In this document: in pieces, positions 8,728 through 19,596 of the stretch
Numbering within the stretch: the stretch's first letter is position 1
Layout: each line of letters starts with the position of its first letter
Assembly: GCF_009856355.1 (NCBI RefSeq)
Contig: NZ_WMEW01000002.1
Span: 372,001 to 436,000 of the forward strand
Source of the DNA: Halobacillus litoralis
GTDB taxonomy: Bacteria; Bacillota; Bacilli; Bacillales; Halobacillaceae
DNA length: 64,000 bases
Reading direction: 5' to 3'
Position numbers and translations under genes: made by a program
The notes under the pieces: model-generated
The model's database searches: none
Told to the model about the DNA's origin: nothing
Seen by the model: only the letters and a program-made list of their open reading frames with translations

Positions 8728-11370
8728 TTAGGCTTTCAGTTCTTTAATACGCGCTTCGACTTTCGTCCGTTTATCGAGATAATCGGTTTCTTTCTTCCGC
8801 TCTTCCTCAACAACTTGCTCAGGGGCTTTACTTACGAAACCTTCATTGGAAAGCTTCTTCTGGACCCGGGTGACTTCCTGGTCCCATTTCTTCCACTCGT
8901 TTTCAAGACGCTTGATCTCATCCTCGATATTGATGAGGCCTGCGAGCGGCAGGTAAAGTTCCGCACCCGTAACGACGGCAGACATCGCTTTTTCCGGAGC
9001 CTGCAGATCGGTGGCAATCGTCAGTTCACTCGGGTTGCAGAATCTCTCTAAATAAGAGCGGTTCTTCTCGAGCTCCTGAACGACATCCTCATCCTTCGCC
9101 TGGATCAGAAGCTGAATCTGCTTGGACATCGGTGTGTCTACTTCGGCACGGATGTTACGTACGGAACGAATAATGGAGACAAGGCGTTCCATTTCAGCAA
9201 CCGCCTGTTCATTGTGGAAATCTTCCCTTACCACAGGCCAGGATGCCTGGGTGATGGATTCCCCTTCATGAGGAAGGTGCTGCCAGATCTCTTCAGTAAT
9301 GAACGGCATGAATGGATGCAGCATCCGCATCGTCTGATCCAGCGTATAAGCCAGAATCGAACGGGTCGTATGAATGCGCTGCTCATCTTCTCCGTACAAT
9401 GGAAGCTTCGCCATTTCAATATACCAATCACAGAAATCATCCCAGATGAAGTTATACAAGTGACGGCCGGCTTCTCCAAATTCGTATTTATCAATGTTAG
9501 TAGTTACCTGTTCGATCGTTTGGTTAAGTCGTGTGAGAATCCATTGATCCGCCACAGATTTTTCCCCGGATAGATCGATCTCTTCAAATTTCAAACCGCC
9601 CATGTTCATCAAAGCAAAACGAGAGGCGTTCCAGATTTTGTTCGCAAAGTTCCACGTCGACTCCACCTTCTCCCAGTGGAAACGGAGGTCCTGACCTGGA
9701 GAAGATCCGGTGGACAGGAAGTAACGGAGCGAATCCGCGCCATATTTTTCAATGACGTCCATAGGATCGACGCCGTTCCCAAGCGATTTACTCATCTTAC
9801 GGCCGTCTGCATCGCGGACGAGACCATGAATGAGAACATCATTGAATGGACGCTCTCCGGTAAATTCAAGCGACTGGAAGATCATCCGGCTTACCCAGAA
9901 GCCGATAATGTCATAGCCGGTCACAAGGACGTTGGTCGGGAAATAGCGTTTGTAGTCGCTGCTGTCCTCATCCGGCCAGCCCATCGTTGAAAACGGCCAG
10001 AGGGCAGAAGAGAACCACGTATCCAGGACGTCTTCATCCTGTTTCCAGTTTTCAGGATCTTTCGGTTCTTCCTTGCCGACATGAATTTCGCCGGTCTCTT
10101 TATGGTACCAGGCTGGAATACGGTGGCCCCACCACAGCTGTCTGGAAATACACCAGTCACGGGTATTCTCCATCCAGTGAAGGTAAGGTTTTTCAAAGCG
10201 GTCCGGTACAAACTGGACAGCCTCGTCTCCTTTTTGAAGGTCCACGGATGCATCCGCCAACGGCTTCATATCCACAAACCACTGTGTGGAAAGGTAGGGC
10301 TCGACAACGGCACCGCTTCGCTCGGAATGACCAACCGAATGCATATGGTCCTCAATTTCAAACAGGACGCCCTGCTCCTTAAGGTCTTTGACAATCTGCT
10401 TGCGGCATTCAAAACGGTCCATACCTTTATAAGTACCGGCATTTTCATTCATCGTGCCATCCTCATTCATGACAAGCACGCGCTCCAGATTGTGGCGGTT
10501 TCCAATTTCAAAGTCATTAGGATCATGAGCCGGCGTAATCTTCACGGCACCGGAACCGAATTCCATGTCTACGTAGTCATCCGCGACAATTTCAATTTCC
10601 CTGCCGACAAGAGGGAGAACCGCTTTTTTTCCGATGAGATGTTTATAGCGCTCATCTTCCGGGTGAACAGCAATTGCGGTATCTCCAAGCATCGTCTCCG
10701 GACGCGTCGTAGCGATTTCTATGGAACCTTCCTCATCCTTCAGCGGGTAACGCATATGATAGAAAGCGCCCTGGACATCTTTGTACTCCACTTCAATGTC
10801 AGACAAAGCCGTCTGCGTAGCCGGATCCCAGTTGATGATATACTCACCGCGATAAATCAAGCCTTTTTCATATAAAGTAACGAATACTTCCTTAACAGCG
10901 TCGGAAAGACCATCATCAAGCGTAAATCGTTCGCGGGAGTAATCAAGGCCGAGACCGAGCTTTTCCCACTGGGCACGGATGAACTTGGCATATTCATGCT
11001 TCCACTCCCACGCTTTATCAAGGAATTTCTCACGGCCGAGGTCGTGTCGGGAAATGCCTTGTTCACGGAGCTTGGCATCCACCTTCGCCTGCGTAGCAAT
11101 ACCGGCGTGGTCCATCCCAGGCAGCCACAGCACGTCATAGCCCTGCATACGCTTCACACGGGATAATATATCCTGCAGGGTCGTATCCCATGCATGGCCG
11201 AGGTGAAGCTTCCCGGTTACGTTCGGCGGTGGAATAACGATGGTATACGGTTCTTTATCCGTATCTCCTTCCGCTTCAAAAAACTTCCCTTCCACCCAGT
11301 ACTTGTACCGGTCTTTCTCAACAGCGGCCGGATCATATTTGGTTGGCATTGAAAGATCCTTTTCACTCAT
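8728..11370 (-). CDS. valS: Valyl-tRNA synthetase
   Basis: Charges tRNA-Val and edits misactivated threonine. The 880-residue class I enzyme has the HIGH-type motif within [14 protein letters not shown] (about residue 50), a CP1 editing insertion, the KMSKS motif ([11 protein letters not shown], near 525), an anticodon-binding domain and a C-terminal coiled coil (about 815-880) that clamps tRNA. Length is normal. Expression is expected to be controlled by the T-box leader just upstream, which senses uncharged tRNA-Val. Confidence 0.97.
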   Translation of the reverse strand: MSEKDLSMPTKYDPAAVEKDRYKYWVEGKFFEAEGDTDKEPYTIVIPPPNVTGKLHLGHAWDTTLQDILSRVKRMQGYDVLWLPGMDHAGIATQAKVDAKLREQGISRHDLGREKFLDKAWEWKHEYAKFIRAQWEKLGLGLDYSRERFTLDDGLSDAVKEVFVTLYEKGLIYRGEYIINWDPATQTALSDIEVEYKDVQGAFYHMRYPLKDEEGSIEIATTRPETMLGDTAIAVHPEDERYKHLIGKKAVLPLVGREIEIVADDYVDMEFGSGAVKITPAHDPNDFEIGNRHNLERVLVMNEDGTMNENAGTYKGMDRFECRKQIVKDLKEQGVLFEIEDHMHSVGHSERSGAVVEPYLSTQWFVDMKPLADASVDLQKGDEAVQFVPDRFEKPYLHWMENTRDWCISRQLWWGHRIPAWYHKETGEIHVGKEEPKDPENWKQDEDVLDTWFSSALWPFSTMGWPDEDSSDYKRYFPTNVLVTGYDIIGFWVSRMIFQSLEFTGERPFNDVLIHGLVRDADGRKMSKSLGNGVDPMDVIEKYGADSLRYFLSTGSSPGQDLRFHWEKVESTWNFANKIWNASRFALMNMGGLKFEEIDLSGEKSVADQWILTRLNQTIEQVTTNIDKYEFGEAGRHLYNFIWDDFCDWYIEMAKLPLYGEDEQRIHTTRSILAYTLDQTMRMLHPFMPFITEEIWQHLPHEGESITQASWPVVREDFHNEQAVAEMERLVSIIRSVRNIRAEVDTPMSKQIQLLIQAKDEDVVQELEKNRSYLERFCNPSELTIATDLQAPEKAMSAVVTGAELYLPLAGLINIEDEIKRLENEWKKWDQEVTRVQKKLSNEGFVSKAPEQVVEEERKKETDYLDKRTKVEARIKELKA

Positions 11371-11424
11371 CTCTGATCTTCCTCCTTCAATTGATATCAG
11401 TCATTACACTCGGTCAGGGGTTCA

Positions 11425-11700
11425 AACGGAATGGAAAATAAAAAACCCTTTCATCCAGTAAAAGGACGAAAGGGTATAATTTCCGTGGTACCACCTTAAT
11501 TTACAGGAGAGACTCCTGTACACTCACAATCATAACGGTTTCTAACCGGCTTCTCCTACTGATGATGTTCAAAGAAGCTGCATCAAGGGCGACTTTCATA
11601 ATCAGGGTTCCTGGAAAACTCCCACCAATTGTTTTCCTCTCTGCAAGAAATGATTACGTACTACTCCCTATCTAAGCATTTCACGTATAAAGACTATATT
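11425..11700 (-). promoter_or_regulatory. T-box leader (tRNA-Val-sensing) of valS
   Basis: On the minus strand the leader starts with an AGTA-containing stem I. The likely specifier is GTC (Val) in the segment GAAAGTCGCCC near 11590-11600. The conserved T-box motif AAGGTGGTACCACG lies at 11483-11496. It ends in a CCCTTTCGTCC/GGATGAAAGGG terminator with a T run near 11430-11462. Uncharged tRNA-Val should stabilise the antiterminator and allow valS transcription. The T-box and terminator are clear; the specifier assignment is my reading of the stem I loop. Confidence 0.9.
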
Positions 11701-11758
11701 ACATATTGTATATAGAACATACGTCGTTAGTCAACTGTCTGACAAAAAATATGCAAAA

Positions 11759-11781
11759 GCCCGCAGACCAAGCCTGCGGGC
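11759..11781 (-). terminator. GC-rich hairpin, probable spoVID terminator
   Basis: GCCCGCAG and CTGCGGGC form a perfect stem followed by TTTTGC on the minus strand. If it ends the hem-spoVID transcript, that transcript runs antisense through the whole small gene at 11810-11998. On the plus strand the same hairpin lies upstream of that gene and is not followed by T residues. Confidence 0.55.
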
Positions 11782-11809
11782 CTCAACACTTAGGAAAAGA
11801 GGTGGACAG

Positions 11810-11998
11810 ATGAGCCGAATGTACCGCTACCGGCTTCCTCCGTGGTGTAAGACGTGGTTGATTGTTATTGAAACCTCCCTGCTTCCGATCGTGATTTTTC
11901 AGGCTTTACGGACCATTTTCTGGCCGACGACCCTCGATATATTCCTTCTCGGTCTCGTCATCGGTCTGTGGCTGGCTTTTAAATATAAATGGATTTAA
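11810..11998 (+). CDS. Small two-helix membrane protein
   Basis: Not recognised. The 62-residue product has a basic start (MSRMYRYRLPPW) and two hydrophobic segments (about residues 15-35 and 40-57), ending KYKWI. A good ribosome site (AAGAGGTGG) precedes the ATG. The gene is convergent with spoVID and overlaps its stop by four bases. It occupies the place where B. subtilis has ysxE but is unrelated to that CotS-like kinase. It could be real and conserved in relatives or a chance open frame; coding potential and ribosome site favour a real gene. Confidence 0.6.
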   Translation: MSRMYRYRLPPWCKTWLIVIETSLLPIVIFQALRTIFWPTTLDIFLLGLVIGLWLAFKYKWI

Positions 11999-12966
11999 TC
12001 AGGGATATAGACAATCTGTCCAGGGGCTACATCCTCATCACAGCTGTTGACACGCTCCAGCTGTCTGACCGGAACATCATATTTCTCAGCAATAGATGTC
12101 AAGGTCTCCTCCCCCTGGGCAATATACATTTTCATTCGTGTATACGTATCCTCACGATTTGGGAACAGGTGTTTAAAGATCTGTTTAATGCCATCCATCC
12201 CACCCGGCGCAGCCTCCGATTCACTGGACTCGGAAGATTCCTCCACACTGACTTCCCCCCAGTCTGAGGTACTATCAGAGGAAGCAGGCTGCTGGACCGG
12301 GATATCCTGGACAGGCTCCTGCTGCGAGCCGAAAAATTCAGGAAAGCTTTGTGATTTCTTGTAAAACCAGCGGCCATCATCCTCCTGTTCCTGTTCTTCC
12401 TGCTGGTGCCCGTTCATCCTGAATACAGGGGCTTCTTTTTCAGGAACGGCACGCTCCACCTCAGGCACTTCTTCTTTGAAATTGACCGGTCCTGCCTGGG
12501 CAGGCTCATCGAAAGTATCATCATTGGACGCGTCCCTTTGTGCTTCCTCAACTCCGTTAATGGTAAGCTGGGCATGGAGGCGGAGCTGACGATCAGCCGG
12601 CAGTTCATAATCAAATGTTTCGATATCAATCCATACATCATCCATATTGGAAACACGCTCCAGGGGAACGGTTATTTCCACAGGGAACGCGTGGGAAAAG
12701 ACGTAGATCCCCTCCCCCTGAGCCTCCACGCTGTCCATCACCCTCGCCCCGGCAGCTGCCGGAGATTCTGCATCGGTTTGAGGACCTGTCGGCATATATT
12801 CACCGCCAAGATCAACGGTTCCCTTCAGGCACACTTCATCCCCGCGGTCCTCGATCGTGATATCCGGCTCTAAAGAAATACCAATCAGCTCTCTTACACC
12901 CTGTCCTTCCTGAAACCATATCGATTCATCCAGATAAAAGGAAAATACATTTTGTTTATTTGGCAA
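11995..12966 (-). CDS. spoVID: Spore coat assembly protein SpoVID
   Basis: SpoVID drives encasement of the forespore by coat proteins. The 323-residue product has the family N-terminal domain (FYLDESIWFQEGQGV) and an acidic, glutamine/serine-rich middle. It ends in a LysM module (YIAQGEETLTSIAEKYDVP, about the last 45 residues). The start is taken as TTG 12966 because AGGGAGGG lies upstream and the family begins near there; a 14-codon extension to 13008 is open. Order hemL-spoVID matches Bacillus, but ysxE, normally next, is absent. Confidence 0.9.
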   Translation of the reverse strand: MPNKQNVFSFYLDESIWFQEGQGVRELIGISLEPDITIEDRGDEVCLKGTVDLGGEYMPTGPQTDAESPAAAGARVMDSVEAQGEGIYVFSHAFPVEITVPLERVSNMDDVWIDIETFDYELPADRQLRLHAQLTINGVEEAQRDASNDDTFDEPAQAGPVNFKEEVPEVERAVPEKEAPVFRMNGHQQEEQEQEDDGRWFYKKSQSFPEFFGSQQEPVQDIPVQQPASSDSTSDWGEVSVEESSESSESEAAPGGMDGIKQIFKHLFPNREDTYTRMKMYIAQGEETLTSIAEKYDVPVRQLERVNSCDEDVAPGQIVYIPD

Positions 12967-13083
12967 TCCAGAGTCCCTCCCTAAGGTATTCCTGTTCTCT
13001 ACTAACACCTTATGCGCAGGATATGGTTATATACATGTTTGGGAGGAATCGTCCGAAAACAGACCGCGAACCACGTCAAAAAA

Positions 13084-13114
13084 CAGACAGCCTGGGGAAT
13101 ACCCAGGCTGTCTG
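13084..13114 (-). terminator. Terminator after hemL
   Basis: A perfect CAGACAGCCTGGG/CCCAGGCTGTCTG stem is followed on the minus strand by TTTTTTG. It lies 16 bases past the hemL stop and should close the hem operon, leaving spoVID on its own promoter. Confidence 0.88.
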
Positions 13115-13129
13115 TTTGTAGTCCTGCTT

Positions 13130-14416
13130 TTATTTAAGCGTTGAAAAGACTTTACGGACGGCTTCAATCGTTTGCTCGATGTCTTCTTTTGTATGCTTCA
13201 CAGAAAGGAACATGCCTTCAAATTGAGATGGCGGAAGATATACGCCTTCCTGTATCATGCCTTGATAGTATTTCTTAAACATGTCCAGATCGGATTGATT
13301 AGCCGTTTCGAAATTGTACACCGGTTCATTGGTGAAGAAGAATCCGACCATGGATCCCGCCCGGTTCACAGTAAGCGGAATGTCATAGGCTTCGGCTGCC
13401 TGCTGATACCCTTCGATCAGCTGGTCCACCCGTTCACTGATGGAAGCATAGGCTTCCTCGGTCATCGCTGAAATGGTCTGATATCCCGCAGTCATGGCAA
13501 GCGGATTTCCTGACAGTGTCCCCGCCTGGTAAATATCACCAACAGGGGCGACACGCTCCATGATTTCCCGCTTTCCACCGTAGGCACCGACAGGAAGCCC
13601 CCCGCCGATGACTTTGCCGAGACAAGTCATATCCGGTGTTACGCCAAAATGACCTTGAGCACTGTGGTAGCCGACCCGGAACCCTGTCATGACTTCATCA
13701 AAGATAAGGACCGTCCCATTATCTTCAGTCAGCTGACGAAGCTCCTGAAGAAAGCTTTCCTTCGGAGGTACGACACCCATGTTTCCAGAAACCGGCTCAA
13801 TAATAACCGCAGCCAGGTCGTCTCCGTACTCTTCAAAGACATATTTGACACTTTCGAGGTCGTTGTAAGGGACCGTGATCGTGTTTTGAGCTATAGAGGC
13901 TGGAACCCCCGGTGAATCTGGAAGTCCAAGTGTCGCCACCCCGGATCCTGCCTTGATCAGCAGAGAATCACCGTGACCGTGATAGTTCCCTTCAAATTTG
14001 AGGATTTTGTCACGACCGGTGTAACCGCGCGCCACTCTCAGGGCACTCATCGTAGCTTCTGTACCAGAGTTGACCATTCGCAGCATTTCAATAGAAGGTA
14101 CACGCTCGCGGACGAGATCCGCCAGCTGATTCTCAATCTCTGTCGGCGCTCCGAAGCTTGTTCCGTGGGCGGTCACTTTTGTTAAAGCATCCGTCACCCT
14201 TTCATCGGCATGGCCAAGGATCAGCGGCCCATAGCTCAGGACATAGTCGATGTATTCATTGCCATCAACGTCATAGAGCCTGGAGCCTTCTCCTTTTTCC
14301 ATGAAAATTGGATCCATGTCTACAGATTTGAACGCACGGACGGGAGAGTTGACTCCCCCCGGCATCAGTTCTACAGCTTCTTGATACGCTTGTTTGGAAC
14401 GATCAAAGTTTTTCAT
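13130..14416 (-). CDS. hemL: Glutamate-1-semialdehyde 2,1-aminomutase HemL
   Basis: PLP-dependent enzyme that converts glutamate-1-semialdehyde to 5-aminolevulinate, the last step of C5-pathway ALA synthesis. The 428-residue product has the class III aminotransferase fold, with the PLP lysine in [17 protein letters not shown] (about residue 265) and [10 protein letters not shown] with the conserved Asp. The start is ATG 14416 with AAGGAAGG upstream rather than the GTG three codons earlier. It is the last gene of the hemAXCDBL operon and follows hemB by 17 bases. Confidence 0.96.
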   Translation of the reverse strand: MKNFDRSKQAYQEAVELMPGGVNSPVRAFKSVDMDPIFMEKGEGSRLYDVDGNEYIDYVLSYGPLILGHADERVTDALTKVTAHGTSFGAPTEIENQLADLVRERVPSIEMLRMVNSGTEATMSALRVARGYTGRDKILKFEGNYHGHGDSLLIKAGSGVATLGLPDSPGVPASIAQNTITVPYNDLESVKYVFEEYGDDLAAVIIEPVSGNMGVVPPKESFLQELRQLTEDNGTVLIFDEVMTGFRVGYHSAQGHFGVTPDMTCLGKVIGGGLPVGAYGGKREIMERVAPVGDIYQAGTLSGNPLAMTAGYQTISAMTEEAYASISERVDQLIEGYQQAAEAYDIPLTVNRAGSMVGFFFTNEPVYNFETANQSDLDMFKKYYQGMIQEGVYLPPSQFEGMFLSVKHTKEDIEQTIEAVRKVFSTLK

Positions 14417-14433
14417 CGTCAGCACCTTCCTTC

Positions 14434-15420
14434 TTAAGATTGGTCTTCCTTCAGCCAGTCTGCCGCATCTTTAGCGAAGTACGTAATGATTAAGTCAGCA
14501 CCCGCACGCTTCATAGCGGTCAGCTTTTCAAGAACGATTTCTTTTTCATTGACCCAGCCGTTCTGGGCCGCAGCCTTGATCATGGAATATTCGCCACTCA
14601 CGTTATAAGCAACAACCGGCAGATTGTAGCGGTCCTTCACTTCCCGCATGATATCGAGATAAGCCAGCGCCGGCTTAACGATAAGGAAGTCAGCCCCTTC
14701 TTCGACATCAGACTCTGCTTCTCTAAGAGCTTCCAGACGGTTGGATGGATCCATTTGGTAAGCACGACGGTCTCCAAACTGCGGAGAACTGTGAGCGGCA
14801 TCCCGGAATGGTCCGTAGAACGCAGAAGCAAACTTCACGGCATAGGACATAACCGGGATATGACTGAAGCCGGCCTCATCCAGTCCGCGGCGGATGGCTG
14901 CCACAAAACCGTCCATCATGTTGGAGGGAGCAATAATATCTGCACCGGCCTCTGCCTGGGTGACAGCGGTCTGTGTAATGTAAGTCAATGATTCATCATT
15001 CGCAATATCCCCGTCCCGGACAATGCCGCAGTGACCGTGATCGGTATATTGACACAGACACGTATCAGCAATGACCGTCAAGGAAGGCACTTCTTCTTTA
15101 ATTTGACGGATGGCACGCTGAACGATTCCTTCCTCATGATACGCTTCACTTCCGACCTCATCCTTATGGGCGGGTACTCCGAAGACGATCACCGAGCGGA
15201 TCCCCCGTGTTACAAGCTCCTCCATTTCTGCTGTTAAATGGTCGAGGGACACTTGATGGACTCCCGGCATCGAAGCCACTGGATTTTTGATATCCTGCCC
15301 TTCTACAACAAAGATCGGATAAATCAAATCATCTGTGCGAAGATGCGTTTCTCTTACGAGCGCCCGCATGGATTCCGTGCGGCGCAGACGGCGGTGCCGT
15401 TTAAATTGAAGATCCTTCAT
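14434..15420 (-). CDS. hemB: Delta-aminolevulinate dehydratase (porphobilinogen synthase)
   Basis: Condenses two 5-aminolevulinate molecules to porphobilinogen. The 328-residue protein has the zinc-type cysteine cluster [14 protein letters not shown] (about residues 118-131), one Schiff-base lysine in [17 protein letters not shown] and the second in [12 protein letters not shown]. The start ATG 15420 sits two bases after the hemD stop. Zinc rather than magnesium dependence is inferred from the three cysteines. Confidence 0.97.
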   Translation of the reverse strand: MKDLQFKRHRRLRRTESMRALVRETHLRTDDLIYPIFVVEGQDIKNPVASMPGVHQVSLDHLTAEMEELVTRGIRSVIVFGVPAHKDEVGSEAYHEEGIVQRAIRQIKEEVPSLTVIADTCLCQYTDHGHCGIVRDGDIANDESLTYITQTAVTQAEAGADIIAPSNMMDGFVAAIRRGLDEAGFSHIPVMSYAVKFASAFYGPFRDAAHSSPQFGDRRAYQMDPSNRLEALREAESDVEEGADFLIVKPALAYLDIMREVKDRYNLPVVAYNVSGEYSMIKAAAQNGWVNEKEIVLEKLTAMKRAGADLIITYFAKDAADWLKEDQS

Positions 15421-15422
15421 TC

Positions 15423-16199
15423 CTATCGATTCCCTTCGTTCTTGAAATATAATATCATCTGTTCCACCATGTGTTCTATCGTATACTGCGGCGGAGTAAA
15501 CACATCGGTAAACCCTTCTGTCTCCGCTTTCCGGGCCGTCGTCGGTCCGATGCAGAAGCAGGGCAGGGACAGGCCGCTCTCCCGGCTGCCTTTGGTCACC
15601 GTTTTAAAAGCCTGAATGGTGGACGGACTCGTAAACGTCAAGGCGTCCAGGTCACCGTTCTCCAGCCAGCTGGTAATATTTTTCTGGTCATTCGTCAGTA
15701 ACAGCGTATCATAAACCGTGAGTGATTTGAAAAACACGGCCCGCTTACGAAAAGCTGCCGGAAGAACGTCCCGGGAACGATTTCCCCGTATGTATAAAAG
15801 CTTTCCCGGTTCCGGGTACTTTTGAAAAAATTCCTCTTCCATTTTAGCCGCTTGGAAGGATGCAGGCAAAAAATCCGCTTTTCTTCCATATCTCTGCAGA
15901 GCGCGTTCCGTTTTTGTGCCGATGACAGCCGTCCGGACGTCCGCAGGAAGTTTCCTGCCATGCTTATGCAGCCATTTGAAAAAAAACTTCACGGCATTGG
16001 AACTGGTTAAAAAAATCCAGGAAAATTCGTGAAGTTCATCTAATATGGGTTCGTTTGTCTGTTGATCGTTCAATTGAAAAGCGAGAAGCGGGGTGTGTCT
16101 TGGAACACCGCCCGCTTCCTCGATCCGCTCTTTCAACGGCGCCGCCTGGGATCTGCCTCTTGTGATGAGGATGTTCTTCCCGTGCAGTGGCGCGTCCAT
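15423..16199 (-). CDS. hemD: Uroporphyrinogen-III synthase
   Basis: Closes hydroxymethylbilane with inversion of ring D to give uroporphyrinogen III. The 258-residue product shows the two-lobed HemD pattern: [12 protein letters not shown] in the first lobe and [12 protein letters not shown] plus [13 protein letters not shown] in the second. Sequence conservation is low in this family, so context helps: its ATG overlaps the hemC stop by one base (TAATG) and hemB follows after two bases. Confidence 0.93.
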   Translation of the reverse strand: MDAPLHGKNILITRGRSQAAPLKERIEEAGGVPRHTPLLAFQLNDQQTNEPILDELHEFSWIFLTSSNAVKFFFKWLHKHGRKLPADVRTAVIGTKTERALQRYGRKADFLPASFQAAKMEEEFFQKYPEPGKLLYIRGNRSRDVLPAAFRKRAVFFKSLTVYDTLLLTNDQKNITSWLENGDLDALTFTSPSTIQAFKTVTKGSRESGLSLPCFCIGPTTARKAETEGFTDVFTPPQYTIEHMVEQMILYFKNEGNR

Positions 16200-17128
16200 T
16201 ACTGACCATACTCCTCTTTGGCACGATCAACGATTTCCTGCGCTCCCTGCTCTCTTAAAAGATCAGCCGCATGACGCCCGACTTCAATCGGATCCTGTCC
16301 AGTGACCGTCTCATGAAGAATCGTTTCGCCGTCCGGTGTCCCGACTAGAGCGGTAAGAACGATATCATCGCCTTTCCGGTAAGCGTACCCGCCGATCGGA
16401 ACCTGGCACCCGCCATTCAGGTCGTGAAGGAATTTCCGTTCAGCTGCTACGGTCGTCTGTGTATATTCATGATTCAATTTCATAAGAAAATCACGCAGTT
16501 CTTTATCTTCCTCGCGGCACTGGATGGCCAGGGCCCCCTGACCGACAGCAGGAACACAAACATCCGGCTCCAGGTATTCTGTGACAAGGTTGTCATCCCA
16601 CCCCATGCGCTTCAGACCGGCAGCGGCGAGCACAATAGCGTCGTAATCTTCCTCTTTCAACTTCCGAAGCCGCGTATCAATGTTCCCACGGATCCATTTA
16701 ATCTCAAGATCCGGGCGGACCGCTTTGATCTGAGACCCGCGGCGCAGACTGCTCGTCCCCACAACAGCCCCTTCCGGAAGGTCTTTCAAAGCGACGTGAT
16801 CATTGGATACGAACGCATCGCGGTGATCTTCGCGGATGGGCACAGAGGCAACCGTCAACCCTTCGGCCACCACAGCCGGCATATCTTTCATACTATGGAC
16901 AGCCATATCAATCGTACCGTCATACATCGCCTGTTCGATTTCCTTGATGAACAAGCCTTTGCCTCCGACTTTGGACAGCGTTACATCAAGGATCTGGTCA
17001 CCCTTTGTCGTGATCCGCTTGATTTCAAAATCGTAGGATGGATCGATTTGTTTCAGCTGATCGATCACCCATTCCGTCTGGGTGATCGCCAGGTTACTCT
17101 TTCTTGAACCGATAATGATTTTTCTCAT
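16199..17128 (-). CDS. hemC: Porphobilinogen deaminase (hydroxymethylbilane synthase)
   Basis: Polymerises four porphobilinogens to hydroxymethylbilane on a dipyrromethane cofactor. The 309-residue product begins [20 protein letters not shown]. It carries the cofactor-attaching cysteine in [12 protein letters not shown] (about residue 240) and the arginine-rich substrate region [11 protein letters not shown]. It is third in the hem operon, 15 bases after hemX. Confidence 0.97.
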   Translation of the reverse strand: MRKIIIGSRKSNLAITQTEWVIDQLKQIDPSYDFEIKRITTKGDQILDVTLSKVGGKGLFIKEIEQAMYDGTIDMAVHSMKDMPAVVAEGLTVASVPIREDHRDAFVSNDHVALKDLPEGAVVGTSSLRRGSQIKAVRPDLEIKWIRGNIDTRLRKLKEEDYDAIVLAAAGLKRMGWDDNLVTEYLEPDVCVPAVGQGALAIQCREEDKELRDFLMKLNHEYTQTTVAAERKFLHDLNGGCQVPIGGYAYRKGDDIVLTALVGTPDGETILHETVTGQDPIEVGRHAADLLREQGAQEIVDRAKEEYGQ

Positions 17129-17143
17129 GCTTGTTCCTCCTCT

Positions 17144-17962
17144 TTAAAAGTGAAAGTTCGATAGGGAGCTGAATAAAAAGAAATTGATAAGCAGGAATAA
17201 AAAAGCGGCGGCGTTAAAAATGGAAATGGTCCGTCCCTGATACCCTTTAACCACCCGCAGAATGAGATAGATCATATAGCCGATTAACACGAGGAAGGAA
17301 CCGAGCGTCTTGAAATCATACCAATAGAACACATCTGTCGAAACATAGCCCCAGACAACTCCGAGAATAATCGCTATAAGCAGCAGCGGTACGCCTAAAA
17401 TGACCGCAATATAAGAAAAATGATCCAGCTTTGTCAAATCCCCGAGCCGGAACAGTTTGGCATTCCATTTTTTCTTTTTCAACAGCCGGTACTGCAGTAA
17501 ATACATGATGGAAAAAATAAAGGAAAGGGTGAAAAATCCATAAGAGATAATCGCCAGACTGATATGAATGACAAGAAGTTCATTGACGAGCGCCACCCCT
17601 TCATTATCCAATGCATTCTGAGCCCTTGTGAAAATATGAATAATCATGATCAGAAAGCCGACGACATTCGTAAAGAAGACGAGGAAATCCATCTTGAACA
17701 ACCGGTTGATTAATAAAGAAAAGGTCACCAGAATCCAAGTATAGAAATATAAGCCGTCGTAAACCGTCATGATTGGAAAGTTATCCTTGATGAAGAACTG
17801 GGACAACAGGAAAACACTTTGTAATGCCCAGACCATACTAAGTAACCAGAAGGCCGCACGGTTGGCCTTCCGGTTTGTCTGGACAAAGTCAATGAAATAT
17901 CCGATCAGGCTGAGTCCATAAAGGAAAAGGATCAGCTCGTACACCCATTTCAACTCAAACAT
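17144..17962 (-). CDS. hemX: HemX, CcsA/CcmF-type membrane protein
   Basis: A 272-residue protein with about eight hydrophobic helices belonging to the cytochrome c assembly (CcsA) superfamily. The B. subtilis homologue lowers cellular HemA (glutamyl-tRNA reductase) concentration. Visible family marks are the GVVWGY segment near residue 206 and a basic C-terminal loop. It lies between hemA (13 bases upstream) and hemC, as in Bacillus. Its biochemical activity is not established; a role in haem handling is an inference from the fold. Confidence 0.9.
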   Translation of the reverse strand: MFELKWVYELILFLYGLSLIGYFIDFVQTNRKANRAAFWLLSMVWALQSVFLLSQFFIKDNFPIMTVYDGLYFYTWILVTFSLLINRLFKMDFLVFFTNVVGFLIMIIHIFTRAQNALDNEGVALVNELLVIHISLAIISYGFFTLSFIFSIMYLLQYRLLKKKKWNAKLFRLGDLTKLDHFSYIAVILGVPLLLIAIILGVVWGYVSTDVFYWYDFKTLGSFLVLIGYMIYLILRVVKGYQGRTISIFNAAAFLFLLINFFLFSSLSNFHF

Positions 17963-17975
17963 GGAGCCGGCCCCC

Positions 17976-19349
17976 TCAGGAATGAATCACAGGGCTGATG
18001 ATGGAAACAGATTGATCCGCCTCTACCCGGCGCTCATTCGCTGCGCTGTTCTTTTTTTCCTGTTGAGCGGCCTCTTTTTCCACCTGTTCTTCAATGCCGA
18101 AAATCTGCGTAAACAGCTTCAGCGTCTCTTCAGAATCAGGCTGAGCCGCCAGTTCCTTCGCCTGGGAAATCGGTTCTTTCAACATTTGGTTGATGATACT
18201 CTTCGTATGCTTGTTCAATACTTTACGCTCACGATCGGATAGATCCGGCATTTTCCGCTCAATGCTTTTCATCGTTTCCGACTGAATGTCGAGCGCTTTG
18301 GAACGCAGCGCAGAAATCACCGGCACCACGCCGATCGTCTGGAGCCACTGTTTGAATTCCACGATTTCTGCTTCCATCATGATTTCGATTTCCTCTGCCG
18401 CCTGCCTGCGCATTTCCAGGTTGGCGTCCACGATTCCCTGAAGATCATCAATATCATAGAGGAAGACACTTTCCAAGGCCTCCATTGCCGGATCCAGATC
18501 TCTAGGTACAGCAATATCTACGAAGAAAAGCGGTTTGCCCTTCCGTTTCTTATGGACCGGCTCCATCATTTCCTTCGTAATGACATACTCCGACGCACCT
18601 GTAGAACTGATGACAATATCCGCATCACCCAGCACGGCTTCCAGTTCGTCCATCGTACGGGCATACCCATTGAACTGACCAGCGACAGTACGGGCTTTTT
18701 CCATCGTACGGTTCACGACGGTCACTTTACGGACACCTGAGCCGTGAAGGTTTTTAGCGGCAAGCTCACCCATTTTTCCAGCACCAAGGATCACGATGTG
18801 CTTATGAACGAGGTCACCGAAGATTTTGCGTGCCAGTTCAACAGCTGCATAACTGACAGAGACAGCGTTTTCACCGATCTCCGTGTCCTTATGTGCCTTC
18901 TTCGCCATAGTGACAGCCTGTCGGAACAACTGGTTGAATATCGTTCCGGTCGTTCCGGCATTCTGAGCACGCTGAAACGCCTGCTTCATCTGTCCAAGGA
19001 TCTGCGTTTCTCCAAGGACCATGGAATCAAGACCGGAAGTGACGCGCAGCAGATGTTCGACCGCTCCGTCTGTTTCATATATCGCAAGGTAAGAAGTGAA
19101 TGACTCTTTATCCACTTGAAACCAGTCTGATAAAAACTGTTTAATATAGTACCGTCCCGTATGGATCTGGTCCACGACGGCAAAGATTTCCGTTCGGTTG
19201 CATGTAGAAATAATCACATTCTCCAATACACTTTTACGCCCGTTGAGCTGGGCCATAGCTTCTTCAAGCTTATCCTCGGAAAATGTGAGCTTCTCTCGAA
19301 TTTCCACAGGGGCTGTTTTGTAATTAAGACCGACGGCTATAATGTGCAT
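17976..19349 (-). CDS. hemA: Glutamyl-tRNA reductase HemA
   Basis: NADPH-dependent reduction of Glu-tRNA to glutamate-1-semialdehyde, the committed step of tetrapyrrole synthesis. The 457-residue product has the catalytic cysteine in [11 protein letters not shown] (about residue 50), the NADPH site [16 protein letters not shown] (about 185-200) and a C-terminal dimerisation helix. The start is ATG 19349 ([14 protein letters not shown]) with GGGGGT upstream; a 27-codon upstream extension is not family-like. It is first in hemAXCDBL. The long AT-rich leader holds a PerR-box-like sequence, as known for B. subtilis hemA. Confidence 0.96.
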   Translation of the reverse strand: MHIIAVGLNYKTAPVEIREKLTFSEDKLEEAMAQLNGRKSVLENVIISTCNRTEIFAVVDQIHTGRYYIKQFLSDWFQVDKESFTSYLAIYETDGAVEHLLRVTSGLDSMVLGETQILGQMKQAFQRAQNAGTTGTIFNQLFRQAVTMAKKAHKDTEIGENAVSVSYAAVELARKIFGDLVHKHIVILGAGKMGELAAKNLHGSGVRKVTVVNRTMEKARTVAGQFNGYARTMDELEAVLGDADIVISSTGASEYVITKEMMEPVHKKRKGKPLFFVDIAVPRDLDPAMEALESVFLYDIDDLQGIVDANLEMRRQAAEEIEIMMEAEIVEFKQWLQTIGVVPVISALRSKALDIQSETMKSIERKMPDLSDRERKVLNKHTKSIINQMLKEPISQAKELAAQPDSEETLKLFTQIFGIEEQVEKEAAQQEKKNSAANERRVEADQSVSIISPVIHS

Positions 19350-19489
19350 TTCATATACCCCCATTACACGTGCAGATTTTCTCCTGTAGTGTAGATTATA
19401 ACATAAATAACGGAAGATTTTTTGTCCCAATTATGAACAGATGTTGAATCTGTTATGATAGGATGAGATAGAGTTATTTGAATAATTAC

Positions 19490-19504
19490 TTATAATTATT
19501 AAAT
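19490..19504. promoter_or_regulatory. PerR-box-like operator upstream of hemA
   Basis: The 15 bases TTATAATTATTAAAT match the PerR consensus TTATAATNATTATAA at 12 of 14 defined positions. B. subtilis hemA is a PerR target, so peroxide control is plausible. The region is very AT-rich, so a chance match cannot be excluded. Confidence 0.4.
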
Positions 19505-19521
19505 TAGAACGAATCTAATTT
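19501..19521. promoter_or_regulatory. Perfect palindrome AAATTAGA-N5-TCTAATTT
   Basis: An exact 8-5-8 inverted repeat in the gap between divergent hemA and the LiaI-like gene. It overlaps the end of the PerR-box-like sequence. It has the form of a dimeric repressor operator. Which gene it controls, and by which protein, cannot be told from sequence. Confidence 0.4.
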
Positions 19522-19596
19522 ATAATTCGTTTGTAATATACCAAATCTACAGGAGAATATCAAGGTACAAACATTATCATTCCAAAATGACTGGAT

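Noticed and set aside
10081..10875. 264-codon plus-strand frame opposite valS
   Set aside because: It lies fully within valS, whose motifs are intact; composition is that of an antisense shadow.
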